Shown one piece after another: positions 57,371 through 64,000 of a stretch of 64,000 bases of DNA. Numbering within the stretch: the stretch's first letter is position 1; every line of letters begins with the position of its first letter. Origin of the DNA: Sporanaerobacter acetigenes DSM 13106 (GTDB lineage Bacteria; Bacillota; Clostridia; Tissierellales; Sporanaerobacteraceae). The DNA lies in NCBI RefSeq assembly GCF_900130025.1, contig NZ_FQXR01000003.1:62001-126000 (forward strand), in the 5' to 3' direction. The position numbers and the translations under genes are program-made. Under the pieces are notes generated by a model. It saw only the letters and a program-made list of their open reading frames with translations, had not been told where the DNA came from and did not search any database.

Positions 57371-57652
57371 TTATGATACCTTAGCGAGTCCAATGGTTCC
57401 AATAGATATGAGATCATCTAAATCCTTTCCAGTATTTGTATACTTCTTTACGATATGAGCTACAAGTCTTAAATTTCTCTCTATTAAAATATTTCTTGCT
57501 TCCTCATCTCCTTGCTCATATAAATCTAAATAATGTTCTTCTTCTTCCTTGGTCAATGGATTTGGAAAAGAATTTGTACTGGAAATATATCCTGAAAAGA
57601 TTAAAAAAGGGTTCAATAACCCCCCCAAAAAAAACCAAAAAGTCATGCTCAT
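57371..57652 (-). CDS. sigK: sigK 5' part (pro-sigma-K), interrupted by the ICE
   Basis: Codes for the first 89 residues of sigma-K (ending SIGTIGL) plus four ICE-encoded codons (AKVS) and a stop. It has the hydrophobic pro-sequence of about 20-22 residues (TFWFFLGGLLNPFLIFSGY), then NSFPNPLTKEEEEHYLDL and the RNLRLVAHIVKKYTNTG region 2 core. The pro-sequence means processing by a SpoIVFB-like protease is expected, as in Bacillus and unlike Clostridioides difficile. Ribosome-binding site ggaggtg. Without excision no functional sigma factor can be made. Confidence 0.92.
   Translation of the reverse strand: MSMTFWFFLGGLLNPFLIFSGYISSTNSFPNPLTKEEEEHYLDLYEQGDEEARNILIERNLRLVAHIVKKYTNTGKDLDDLISIGTIGLAKVS
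57375..57400 (-). other. ICE attachment site, sigK 5'-side junction
   Basis: CT core at 57388-57387 (minus strand). The ICE arm is 57375-57386 (reading CGCTAAGGTATC) and the sigK arm ends ACCATTGGA. The restored site would read ATTGGACTTATAAAAGCC, coding IGLIKA. Confidence 0.85.
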
Positions 57653-57682
57653 GAAAAGGCACCTCCATATTTCCCTTACTAA

Positions 57683-57713
57683 ATTATATGAAGATAGCCC
57701 AATAGAAGTGCCA
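57683..57713 (-). promoter_or_regulatory. Possible SigE/SigK-type promoter of sigK
   Basis: On the minus strand CATATAAT (57683-57690) stands about 17 bp after GGCACTT (about 57707-57713). This fits the CATAnnnT -10 and AC-containing -35 of mother-cell sigma factors only loosely. Confidence 0.35.
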
Positions 57714-57716
57714 GTC

Positions 57717-59369
57717 CTATCTATTTTTTATCCATATTTCCCTTGCAATCTTTCCAAATATAGGAACAGCTGATTTAGACCCAGAAAATCCTTCTTCCAC
57801 AAAAACTGTAATTACATATTTAGGATTTTCTCTTGGATAATATCCAGAAAACCAACCATGAATTGTATTTTGCCCATTTAAGATAGCTTGAGCTGAACCA
57901 GTTTTGCCACAAGCACCTCCTATATCTTCTAAATCTAGTTTTTTAGCCGTTCCCTTCAGCACTACTTCTGCCATAAATTTATTTACTATTTCACTATTTT
58001 CTTCAGATATGATTCTTTTTTCTTCATTTTTCTTAAATTCTTTCACCATATATCCATCTTCAGTGACTATTCCCTTAACTATTGACAGGTCTTTTTCAAT
58101 TCCATTATTTGCAAGTATCATCATCATATTTGTCACTTGAAGAGGCGTAACTTCAATTTTTCCCTGTCCAATAGATATATTTCCCACAGATGGACCAATG
58201 AGTTCTTTTCCTTCTGGCAAATTTCCTTCGACTTCTTCAAGGAGCCCTATGTTTAGTTTTTTACCATAGCCCATCTTTTTAGCCATATCAATTATTTTCT
58301 TACTCCCCACTCTCTTGCCCATTTGAATAAATGTTGAATTACAAGATTTAGCAAAAGCATCTTCTGCCGAAATGTAGCCATGTCCATCCTCTTTGTTACA
58401 TTTTATAATTAAATCATTTAATTTCTCAAAGCCATTGCAATAAAAATATTCATTTACTATGTTGGGATCTTCCTCCAGAGCAGCGAGGAGTACCACAATC
58501 TTAAACAATGACCCAGGAGGATAAGAAACTTGAATAGCTTTATTATAAAATTCCATATTATCTTTTTTTAAATAGGCATCTACATCATCTTGATCAAAAT
58601 TAGGTCTACTTGCAATTGCCACTATATCTCCAGTATCTACTTCAGCTACTACAATAGCCCCATTGATATTTTTCTCATCCATAGCTTCTTCTACTATTTT
58701 TTGTATATGATAATCAGTAGTTAATTGAACGCTATTAGGTTTTCTCAATTCTTCGTTTTCTACTACTACAAATCCACCACCAGGTATGACTCTTTTTTTC
58801 TTATTATCTACTTCAAAATATATAGAGCCAACCTCATTGTTTTTAAGTACATCGTCAAATACTTTTTCAATACCACTTTCTCCGCTATTGTCACTTCGCT
58901 TTATATAACCTATGACATGGGATAATATATTCATTTCACTATATCTTAAAGTCTTTTCAGCAACAAAAATTCCTTTAGGTAAATTTTTATTGCTCAAGGG
59001 TCTTTTAAGTGGAAATTCTAAAATCTTCCAAGAATTATTGTCAGTAATGCTTTTTTTATCTGCATATGTATATTTCATTATGAATTCCATGCTTTCTTCA
59101 TTATCTATAACTTGATCTTTTATAACAAACATGGTTGAAACTCTATTTCTGTTAGTCAAAGGAATAAAATTTCTATCATATATAATTCCTCTAGAAGGAT
59201 ATACTTTCACTTCCTTTGCTCTTTGTCTTATAGCTGCTAACCTATATTCATTAGATTTTGCAGTTTGAATCCACAACAGCCTAAATGTCAAGATTACAAA
59301 TATAAAAAATGACAACATTGCCAATCTCAATATTTTATTTTTAATTGGATCATTTCTCTGACTCCTCAT
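57717..59369 (-). CDS. Class B penicillin-binding protein (transpeptidase)
   Basis: 550 aa. One N-terminal helix (LRLAMLSFFIFVILTFRLLWI), a dimerisation domain, and a transpeptidase domain with SLFK (catalytic Ser, PPGSLFKIVVL near residue 295), SCN (FAKSCNSTF near 350) and KTGSAQ near 487. It adjoins sigK, as in C. difficile (I recall CD1229 next to sigK), which suggests a sporulation-related cell-wall role. SpoVD- or PBP2-like. Confidence 0.88.
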   Translation of the reverse strand: MRSQRNDPIKNKILRLAMLSFFIFVILTFRLLWIQTAKSNEYRLAAIRQRAKEVKVYPSRGIIYDRNFIPLTNRNRVSTMFVIKDQVIDNEESMEFIMKYTYADKKSITDNNSWKILEFPLKRPLSNKNLPKGIFVAEKTLRYSEMNILSHVIGYIKRSDNSGESGIEKVFDDVLKNNEVGSIYFEVDNKKKRVIPGGGFVVVENEELRKPNSVQLTTDYHIQKIVEEAMDEKNINGAIVVAEVDTGDIVAIASRPNFDQDDVDAYLKKDNMEFYNKAIQVSYPPGSLFKIVVLLAALEEDPNIVNEYFYCNGFEKLNDLIIKCNKEDGHGYISAEDAFAKSCNSTFIQMGKRVGSKKIIDMAKKMGYGKKLNIGLLEEVEGNLPEGKELIGPSVGNISIGQGKIEVTPLQVTNMMMILANNGIEKDLSIVKGIVTEDGYMVKEFKKNEEKRIISEENSEIVNKFMAEVVLKGTAKKLDLEDIGGACGKTGSAQAILNGQNTIHGWFSGYYPRENPKYVITVFVEEGFSGSKSAVPIFGKIAREIWIKNR

Positions 59370-59432
59370 AAAAAAACCTCCATTATATTGGTATAGATAG
59401 TATTTCCAATTTATAATAGAGGTATTATAGTT

Positions 59433-60053
59433 TTATTCATTTATTATAGATTTTATTTTCGTAACCATTATATCTATAGCTACTTTGTTATATCCTCCTT
59501 CCGGAATTATAATATCTGCATATTTCTTAGTTGGCTCTATAAATTGCATATGTGCGGGTCTCACTGTACTCATGTACTGATCAATAACCGAATTTAAATT
59601 TCGTCCTCTTTCTTGTAAATCCCTAGTGATACGCCTTATAACTCTTACATCTGAATCTGTATCTACAAATATTTTTATGTCCAATAAATTTCTAATTCTT
59701 TCATCGTACAATATTAGTATTCCTTCTAAAATAATAATATCTTTAGGACATACAGTCACAGTCTCTTTTTTTCTATTATGTATTTCAAAATCATAAATAG
59801 GTTTTTCTATAGCTTTTCCTTCCATGAGCATATTCAAATGCTCTATAAGCAAGTCATTGTCAAAAGCAAATGGATGATCATAATTTGTCTTTTTTCTCTC
59901 ATCAAAAGTTAAATGGCTTTGATCTTTGTAATAAGAATCTTGCTCAATGATTACCACATTCTTATCTTCAATGGATTTATAGATTTCTTTTGAAACAGTA
60001 CTCTTTCCAGAGCCTGTCCCTCCAGTAATTCCTATAATTATAGGTTTTTTCAA
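59433..60053 (-). CDS. udk: Uridine kinase
   Basis: 206 aa, usual size. P-loop [14 protein letters not shown] (residues 7-20), then [18 protein letters not shown] and [21 protein letters not shown]. Phosphorylates uridine and cytidine in pyrimidine salvage. It follows the trhP gene directly, in the yrrM-yrrN/O-udk order of Bacillus. Confidence 0.94.
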   Translation of the reverse strand: MKKPIIIGITGGTGSGKSTVSKEIYKSIEDKNVVIIEQDSYYKDQSHLTFDERKKTNYDHPFAFDNDLLIEHLNMLMEGKAIEKPIYDFEIHNRKKETVTVCPKDIIILEGILILYDERIRNLLDIKIFVDTDSDVRVIRRITRDLQERGRNLNSVIDQYMSTVRPAHMQFIEPTKKYADIIIPEGGYNKVAIDIMVTKIKSIINE

Positions 60054-60058
60054 CTATA

Positions 60059-61288
60059 TCAATCCCTTCTTGGTATTCTTATGATATCCCATTCTTGAAC
60101 TGGTCTATCCATCTTCATCTTTACAATCTGCTGTGGATGGGGAGCCACATCTATGCTATTTCCTTCTTCATCCCACATATTTTCTATCTTTTGTGTGAAA
60201 AAATCCTTATTGGGTCCAAAAATTTCTATTTCATCACCTAAGAACATTCTATTTCTCTGCTCTATAGTAGCTATTTTAGTTTCTTCATCATAATCCAATA
60301 CAAGTCCCACAAAATCATATTCTCTAATGTAAGAGCTGCTGGTATACACTTGGTCTTCACCAGTAGGTTTGTTAAAATAAAATCCTGTAGTGAAATCTCT
60401 ATAACTAGCTTTTTGAATTTCATCTAGCCACTTTTCTTTATATTTATATTCATTCCCTAATCTAAAATACTCATCTATAGCCATTCTATAGGATCTAACT
60501 ACAGTAGCTACATAATATTGACTTTTAACTCTTCCTTCAATTTTAAAACTAGAAATGCCTGCTTCTACTAATTCGGGAATATGGTCTATCATGCATAAAT
60601 CTTTTGAATTAAATATAAAAGTTCCTTTCTCGTTTTCATATATTGGATAATATTCACCTGGCCTTTTTTCCTCCATGAGTGTATACTTCCATCTACAAGG
60701 ATGAGCACATTCTCCTCTGTTGGAATCCCTTCCTGCCATATAATTACTAAGCAAACATCTACCTGAATAAGATATACACATAGAACCATGAACAAAAGCT
60801 TCTATTTCTAAATCTTCAGGCAATCTATCTTTAATTTCCTTGATTTCATCTAAAGATAATTCCCTTGCAACAACTATTCTTCTAACTCCTAAATCATACC
60901 AAAACTTTACGGTTTCATAATTTGTGGCACTGGCTTGAGTACTCAAATGTATTGGCATATTTGGAGAAACTCTTCTGACTATAGAAAAAACTCCTGGATC
61001 GGCTACAATCACTCCATCTATATGAAGTTTTTCTAATTCAAGGACATACTCATCTAAGCCAACTAAATCTTCATTGTGTGGAATTATATTTAAAGTCACA
61101 TATACTTTTTTCCCTCTTTCATGAGCAAAATTAACTCCCTCACCAATTTCTTCAATAGTGAAATTTTTAGAAGCTTTCCTTAATCCAAATTCTTCTCCAC
61201 CCAGATAAACTGCATCTGCTCCATATATAATTGCCATCTTTAATTTTTCTAAATCTCCAGCAGGAGCTAATAATTCTAATTTTTTCAA
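60059..61288 (-). CDS. U32-family tRNA uridine hydroxylation protein (TrhP-like)
   Basis: 409 aa. Begins LELLAPAGDLEKLKMAIIYGADAVYLGG, the U32 signature; the cysteine cluster GSMCISYSGRCLLSNYMAGRDSNRGECAHPC near residue 170 probably binds an Fe-S cluster. In Bacillus TrhP1/P2 (YrrN/YrrO) makes 5-hydroxyuridine-34 in tRNA. The neighbouring methyltransferase would then form 5-methoxyuridine. One long copy stands here for the two Bacillus genes. Confidence 0.88.
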   Translation of the reverse strand: MKKLELLAPAGDLEKLKMAIIYGADAVYLGGEEFGLRKASKNFTIEEIGEGVNFAHERGKKVYVTLNIIPHNEDLVGLDEYVLELEKLHIDGVIVADPGVFSIVRRVSPNMPIHLSTQASATNYETVKFWYDLGVRRIVVARELSLDEIKEIKDRLPEDLEIEAFVHGSMCISYSGRCLLSNYMAGRDSNRGECAHPCRWKYTLMEEKRPGEYYPIYENEKGTFIFNSKDLCMIDHIPELVEAGISSFKIEGRVKSQYYVATVVRSYRMAIDEYFRLGNEYKYKEKWLDEIQKASYRDFTTGFYFNKPTGEDQVYTSSSYIREYDFVGLVLDYDEETKIATIEQRNRMFLGDEIEIFGPNKDFFTQKIENMWDEEGNSIDVAPHPQQIVKMKMDRPVQEWDIIRIPRRD

Positions 61289-61942
61289 CTAAATCCCTCC
61301 TTCCTTATAAGTTATAGCTACGCCATCTCCCAAAGGCAAAACGCTTGTTATAAACCCTTCTAAATCAGAAATATGCTTTAAATATTGTCGCATTCGCTTA
61401 ACTATTGTTTTTTTTCTCCTAACAACCAATTCATCACTGGCAACCATTCCTTTATATAATACATTGTCAGAAACTATCAATCCTTCATCATTTAAAAGTT
61501 TAGAACAATTTTCAAAAAAATCTAAATAATGACCCTTTGATGCATCTAAAAATATAAAATCATATTTATCAATTAAATTTGGCAGTATCTCCTCTGCCTC
61601 TCCTTCAAGAATTTCTATTTTGTCACTATAAGATGAATTATTTATGTTTTTAATGGCTATATCAATCATATCTTGTCTTTTTTCAATGGTTGTAATATTC
61701 GCTTTGCCTTGAGTTCCATAAGCCATAATCAATGACGAATATCCAATAGCAGTCCCAACTTCCAATATATTTAAAGGCTTTTTCATTTTTAAAAGCAATA
61801 TTAAAAATTGTGCCACTTCAGGATGAATTATGGGAACATGATTTTTATCGGCATAACATTCCAATTCCATAAAAAATTCAGGTTTGTCAGGCAATATACT
61901 CTTTATGTATTCTTCAATATACTCCTCGTTTATATTGTTCAA
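61289..61942 (-). CDS. trmR: SAM-dependent O-methyltransferase, TrmR-like (YrrM)
   Basis: 217 aa, class I methyltransferase of the caffeoyl-CoA O-methyltransferase family: ILEVGTAIGYSSLIMAYG (motif I), DFIFLDASKGHY and VSDNVLYKGMV. It overlaps the U32 gene boundary by one base. TrmR methylates 5-hydroxyuridine-34 of tRNA in Bacillus, and the pairing with trhP supports the call. Confidence 0.88.
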   Translation of the reverse strand: MNNINEEYIEEYIKSILPDKPEFFMELECYADKNHVPIIHPEVAQFLILLLKMKKPLNILEVGTAIGYSSLIMAYGTQGKANITTIEKRQDMIDIAIKNINNSSYSDKIEILEGEAEEILPNLIDKYDFIFLDASKGHYLDFFENCSKLLNDEGLIVSDNVLYKGMVASDELVVRRKKTIVKRMRQYLKHISDLEGFITSVLPLGDGVAITYKEGGI

Positions 61943-61970
61943 CTAAATCTCTCCTTTAATTTGTTACATA

Positions 61971-62001
61971 AATAATACGTGGAATTCTACCACGTATTAT
62001 T
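61971..62001 (-). terminator. Hairpin between mltG and trmR
   Basis: AATAATACGTGG and CCACGTATTATT form a perfect 12-bp stem with a 7-nt loop. It may be a partial terminator, as the genes behind it have no other clear promoter. Confidence 0.65.
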
Positions 62002-62021
62002 CCATATTCAATGCAAAAATA

Positions 62022-63056
62022 CTATTTTTTCTTTTGAGCATTGATATGATCTTTATAATTCGTTGAAAATGTATGAGTTCCATCTCCATTAGATACAAAA
62101 AACAAATAATCTACATCAGCTGGATGCATAGCTGCTTGAAGGGACTTAAGTCCTGGAGAAGCTATAGGTCCAGGTGGCAAACCCTTATGTGTGTAAGTAT
62201 TGTAAATTGAATTTATTTTTAAATCATTATAAGTCAATTTTTCTTTTCTCTCTCCCAATGCATATTGAACTGTAGCACAGGATTCTAAAAGCATGCCTTT
62301 TTTTATTCTATTGTAAAACACCGCAGAAATAATATCTCTTTCCTCATCAACTTTGGCCTCTCTTTCAACTATAGAAGCTAAAGTCACCATCTCGTTTAAA
62401 GACAATTCATTATTAGTTAAATTGTCTTTAATATCATCTTCATAAACTTCTTCAAATTTATCCAACATTTTTTCTATTATTTCTTCTTCTGTGGAATCTA
62501 TTTTTACGGTATAAGTAGCTGGAAATAAATAGCCCTCTAAACTTTGTTCTTTTGGTACAGCTTTCAGAAAAGGATACTTGTCCCCATATTTTCTAGCATT
62601 CTTTGTCAAAGCCATAAATTTTTTTTCATCTACCAAATTCATTTCCGCAAGTCTACTTCCAATTTGCTTAAGCTCAAATCCTTCAGGTATGGTAAATTTA
62701 ACTATATTTTTATTTTCTCCTCCCATAGAAAGATTCTCTATGATTTGACTTACATCCATACCTGTGTTTAATGTATATTCTCCAGCCTTCAATTTCCCAT
62801 CAAGGCCCAGATTTTTAACTACATATCTAAATACATTTTTATCTTTAATTAGACCTTCTCTTTTCAATATGCCCGCAATTCTTGCTGTACTGCTCCCCAT
62901 AGGAATATCTATATCAATATCTACAGGATTCTCAGATGAAACTGATTCAAGACTGTTTTTATAATAAACCCTCATTCCTATAAATATGAACAAAAGTAAG
63001 AATAAAAATATTATTTTATTTTTCTTCCCCTTTTTTTTATTTGCACTTTCTGACAC
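62022..63056 (-). CDS. mltG: Endolytic transglycosylase MltG (YrrL)
   Basis: 344 aa. One helix (KIIFLFLLLFIFIGMRVYY), a LysM-like part (TARIAGILKREGLIKDKNVFRYVVKNL), and the YceG domain with VTLASIVEREAKVDEERDIISAVFYNRI (catalytic Glu), and the closing LPPGPIASPGLKSLQAAMHPADVDYLFFV. Cuts nascent glycan strands. Start behind aggtggag. It opens the yrrL-yrrM-udk cluster. Confidence 0.93.
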   Translation of the reverse strand: MSESANKKKGKKNKIIFLFLLLFIFIGMRVYYKNSLESVSSENPVDIDIDIPMGSSTARIAGILKREGLIKDKNVFRYVVKNLGLDGKLKAGEYTLNTGMDVSQIIENLSMGGENKNIVKFTIPEGFELKQIGSRLAEMNLVDEKKFMALTKNARKYGDKYPFLKAVPKEQSLEGYLFPATYTVKIDSTEEEIIEKMLDKFEEVYEDDIKDNLTNNELSLNEMVTLASIVEREAKVDEERDIISAVFYNRIKKGMLLESCATVQYALGERKEKLTYNDLKINSIYNTYTHKGLPPGPIASPGLKSLQAAMHPADVDYLFFVSNGDGTHTFSTNYKDHINAQKKK

Positions 63057-63143
63057 AAAATCTCCACCTTTTTTTAGTTTTTACTTATTTTATTATACAA
63101 TCATTAGCTTTTCATTACAAGAACTATGTCCCAAAAACAATGA

Positions 63144-63626
63144 TTATTTATTCTTTTGTCTAAATATATTGTTATATGCCATAAGTATGATATTCCCAAA
63201 AATGGCCACTGAAGCCAGTTCTCCTCCAGCAATCCCCAGTACAGTATACCAATAAGGCACCTTGGTAAAGTAAGACACCCATATAGATATTATGAATCCA
63301 TTTAATACAACAGGTGGAAAAATTCCAAAAATCTTATTTGGCATTTTGCTTGTCAGATAAGCTGCTAAAAGAGTCACTAAACTACCACCAACAATATCTA
63401 TAAGTCCAAAGCCAGATACAGAAGCTAATATCAAATTTGAAATAAAGCATCCTACAAAAACTCCTGGTACAGCAGCACTTTCTACTAGAGGCAACAAAGT
63501 CAAGCCTTCAGCTATCCTTAATTGGATAGGTCCAAATGCTAACTGTCCAAGGGGAATTTGAATAGCAACCAATACAACATATATGCCTGCAATTAGACCA
63601 GCTTTAGTTAAATATTTAGTATTCAT
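63144..63626 (-). CDS. queT: QueT-family transporter
   Basis: ATG at 63626 behind gtgggggt is chosen over the TTG at 63641 (160 aa). Polytopic S-component-like protein (GLIAGIYVVLVAIQIPLGQLAFGPIQLRIAEGLTLLPL), typical of QueT, the predicted queuosine-precursor ECF transporter. It lies 18 bp after the YlbF-like gene. A preQ1 riboswitch would be upstream of the window, if present; none is seen between the genes. Confidence 0.9.
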   Translation of the reverse strand: MNTKYLTKAGLIAGIYVVLVAIQIPLGQLAFGPIQLRIAEGLTLLPLVESAAVPGVFVGCFISNLILASVSGFGLIDIVGGSLVTLLAAYLTSKMPNKIFGIFPPVVLNGFIISIWVSYFTKVPYWYTVLGIAGGELASVAIFGNIILMAYNNIFRQKNK

Positions 63627-63644
63627 TTTAAACCCCCACAAGCT

Positions 63645-63986
63645 TTACTTTTCTTCTATATCTACATTTACAGCTTCTTCGATTATATCATAAATATCTG
63701 CTATCAATTGAGAAAATCTCATCTCAGCCATAAAATAATCTTTGATATCTGGATTTAGCATAAGTACATCTTGCAATTTCTGTACTTTTTCTACCTTTTC
63801 TTCAGATACTTCATTTCCTGACAATTGTTCCATCTGAATTTCAAAAGCTCTTTGTCTTAAATCTTCAATCATTTCCTTATTTTTTTCGTTTAAAAAAGCT
63901 TTCTTTTGCTTTTCAAGATATTCCTTGTACTCATCAGATTCCTTTATAGATTTTGCCAATCTATGAGCTTCATCATAAGCATTCAT
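63645..63986 (-). CDS. YlbF/YmcA-family protein
   Basis: 113 aa, helical throughout (DEAHRLAKSIKESDEYKEYLEKQKKAF ... FEIQMEQLSGNEVSEEKVEKVQKLQ), with the YlbF pattern and an acidic end. In Bacillus YlbF, YmcA and YaaT form the Y-complex that promotes mRNA processing and sporulation onset. Start behind taggagg at the edge of the window. Whether this is YlbF or YmcA cannot be decided. Confidence 0.82.
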   Translation of the reverse strand: MNAYDEAHRLAKSIKESDEYKEYLEKQKKAFLNEKNKEMIEDLRQRAFEIQMEQLSGNEVSEEKVEKVQKLQDVLMLNPDIKDYFMAEMRFSQLIADIYDIIEEAVNVDIEEK

Positions 63987-64000
63987 TTTATCTCCTCCTA

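Larger units (their letters stand above)
5904..57388. mobile_element. Integrative and conjugative element (about 51.5 kb) inserted in sigK
   Basis: The element lies between two halves of sigK and carries a large serine recombinase at one end, ParA/ParB at the other, a RepA_N-type initiator, VirB4/VirD4/VirB6 conjugation genes, a Tad-type pilus set, a MOBP relaxase with MobC and an oriT candidate. Nearly all genes from 57.2 down to 20.3 kb are on the minus strand. The ends were placed by rebuilding sigK: outer flanks joined at CT read GTIG-L-IKAIS in frame; inner flanks joined at CT give GATACATTTACT-CT-CGCTAAGGTATC, an imperfect inverted repeat typical of an attP. Confidence 0.9.

Noticed and set aside
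63627-63660. preQ1 riboswitch in front of queT
   Set aside because: The gap to the YlbF-like gene is only 18 bp; no riboswitch fits there.
1-64000. tRNA or rRNA genes
   Set aside because: I saw no cloverleaf with a TTCGANTC arm or rRNA segment anywhere; the elements use sigK, not a tRNA, as the target.

Overview
The window is AT-rich DNA (visibly about 30% GC) from an endospore-forming, low-GC Firmicute, most likely a member of the Clostridia. The organism call rests on the chromosomal genes at the right end (ylbF-like, queT, mltG/yrrL, trmR/yrrM, trhP/U32, udk, a class B PBP, then sigK), the order known from spore formers. Almost everything to the left of about 57.4 kb is mobile DNA.

The central observation is that sigK, the late mother-cell sporulation sigma factor gene, lies in pieces. 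Its first 89 codons are at 57387-57652 (minus strand). The next 26 codons are 51.5 kb away at 5828-5905 (minus strand). The rest is beyond the left edge. The first gap is a conjugative element (ICE, about 5906-57386) whose ends share only a CT dinucleotide. Joining the outer flanks at that CT restores an open sigK frame reading GTIGLIKAIS, and joining the inner flanks gives an imperfect palindrome as expected of a large-serine-recombinase attP. The second gap, at the RCIDN codons, is a different element (1 to about 5827) with its own large serine recombinase (4216-5802), at what I recall as the classical skin insertion position of Bacillus and Clostridioides.

Left element (1-5827, partial): divergent XRE regulators with an array of four 17-bp operator-like sites, a coiled-coil protein, a small gene behind a LexA-box promoter, a ParB-like protein, a Dam-type adenine methyltransferase and the recombinase.

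ICE, left part (5.9-20.2 kb): recombinase with a 42-codon upstream ORF, accessory proteins, two nearly identical copies of a ~383-bp apparently non-coding, structured sequence, three tandem 37-bp repeats, XRE regulators, then a defence-like island: NERD protein, a 105-aa protein, a double-GHKL histidine-kinase-like ATPase, a receiver-domain protein and a C5 cytosine methyltransferase.

ICE, middle (20.3-47.3 kb, all minus strand): RepA_N-type initiator; a conjugation apparatus combining VirB4, VirB6/TrbL, PrgI, VirB2-like and VirD4 with a complete-looking Tad/Flp pilus set (prepilin peptidase, CpaB, TadZ, CpaF ATPase, TadB, TadC, pseudopilins); Ig-like secreted proteins, one with SLH repeats; and several membrane or unknown proteins.

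ICE, right part (47.6-57.4 kb): a Fst/TxpA-like type I toxin-antitoxin locus, the MOBP relaxase with MobC, a strong oriT candidate containing an RP4-type nic core (ATCCTG/C), and a leading region with RadC, Toprim, Fic, ParB and ParA.

Eleven otherwise unrelated ICE proteins, including the relaxase, end in nearly the same short acidic tail (for example DWEIER, WELEI, ELER; Glu is always penultimate). Membrane components, ParA, MobC and the transcription regulators lack it. I infer a shared signal for export through the element's type IV secretion system. Five of the carriers lie in the predicted leading region, next to oriT.
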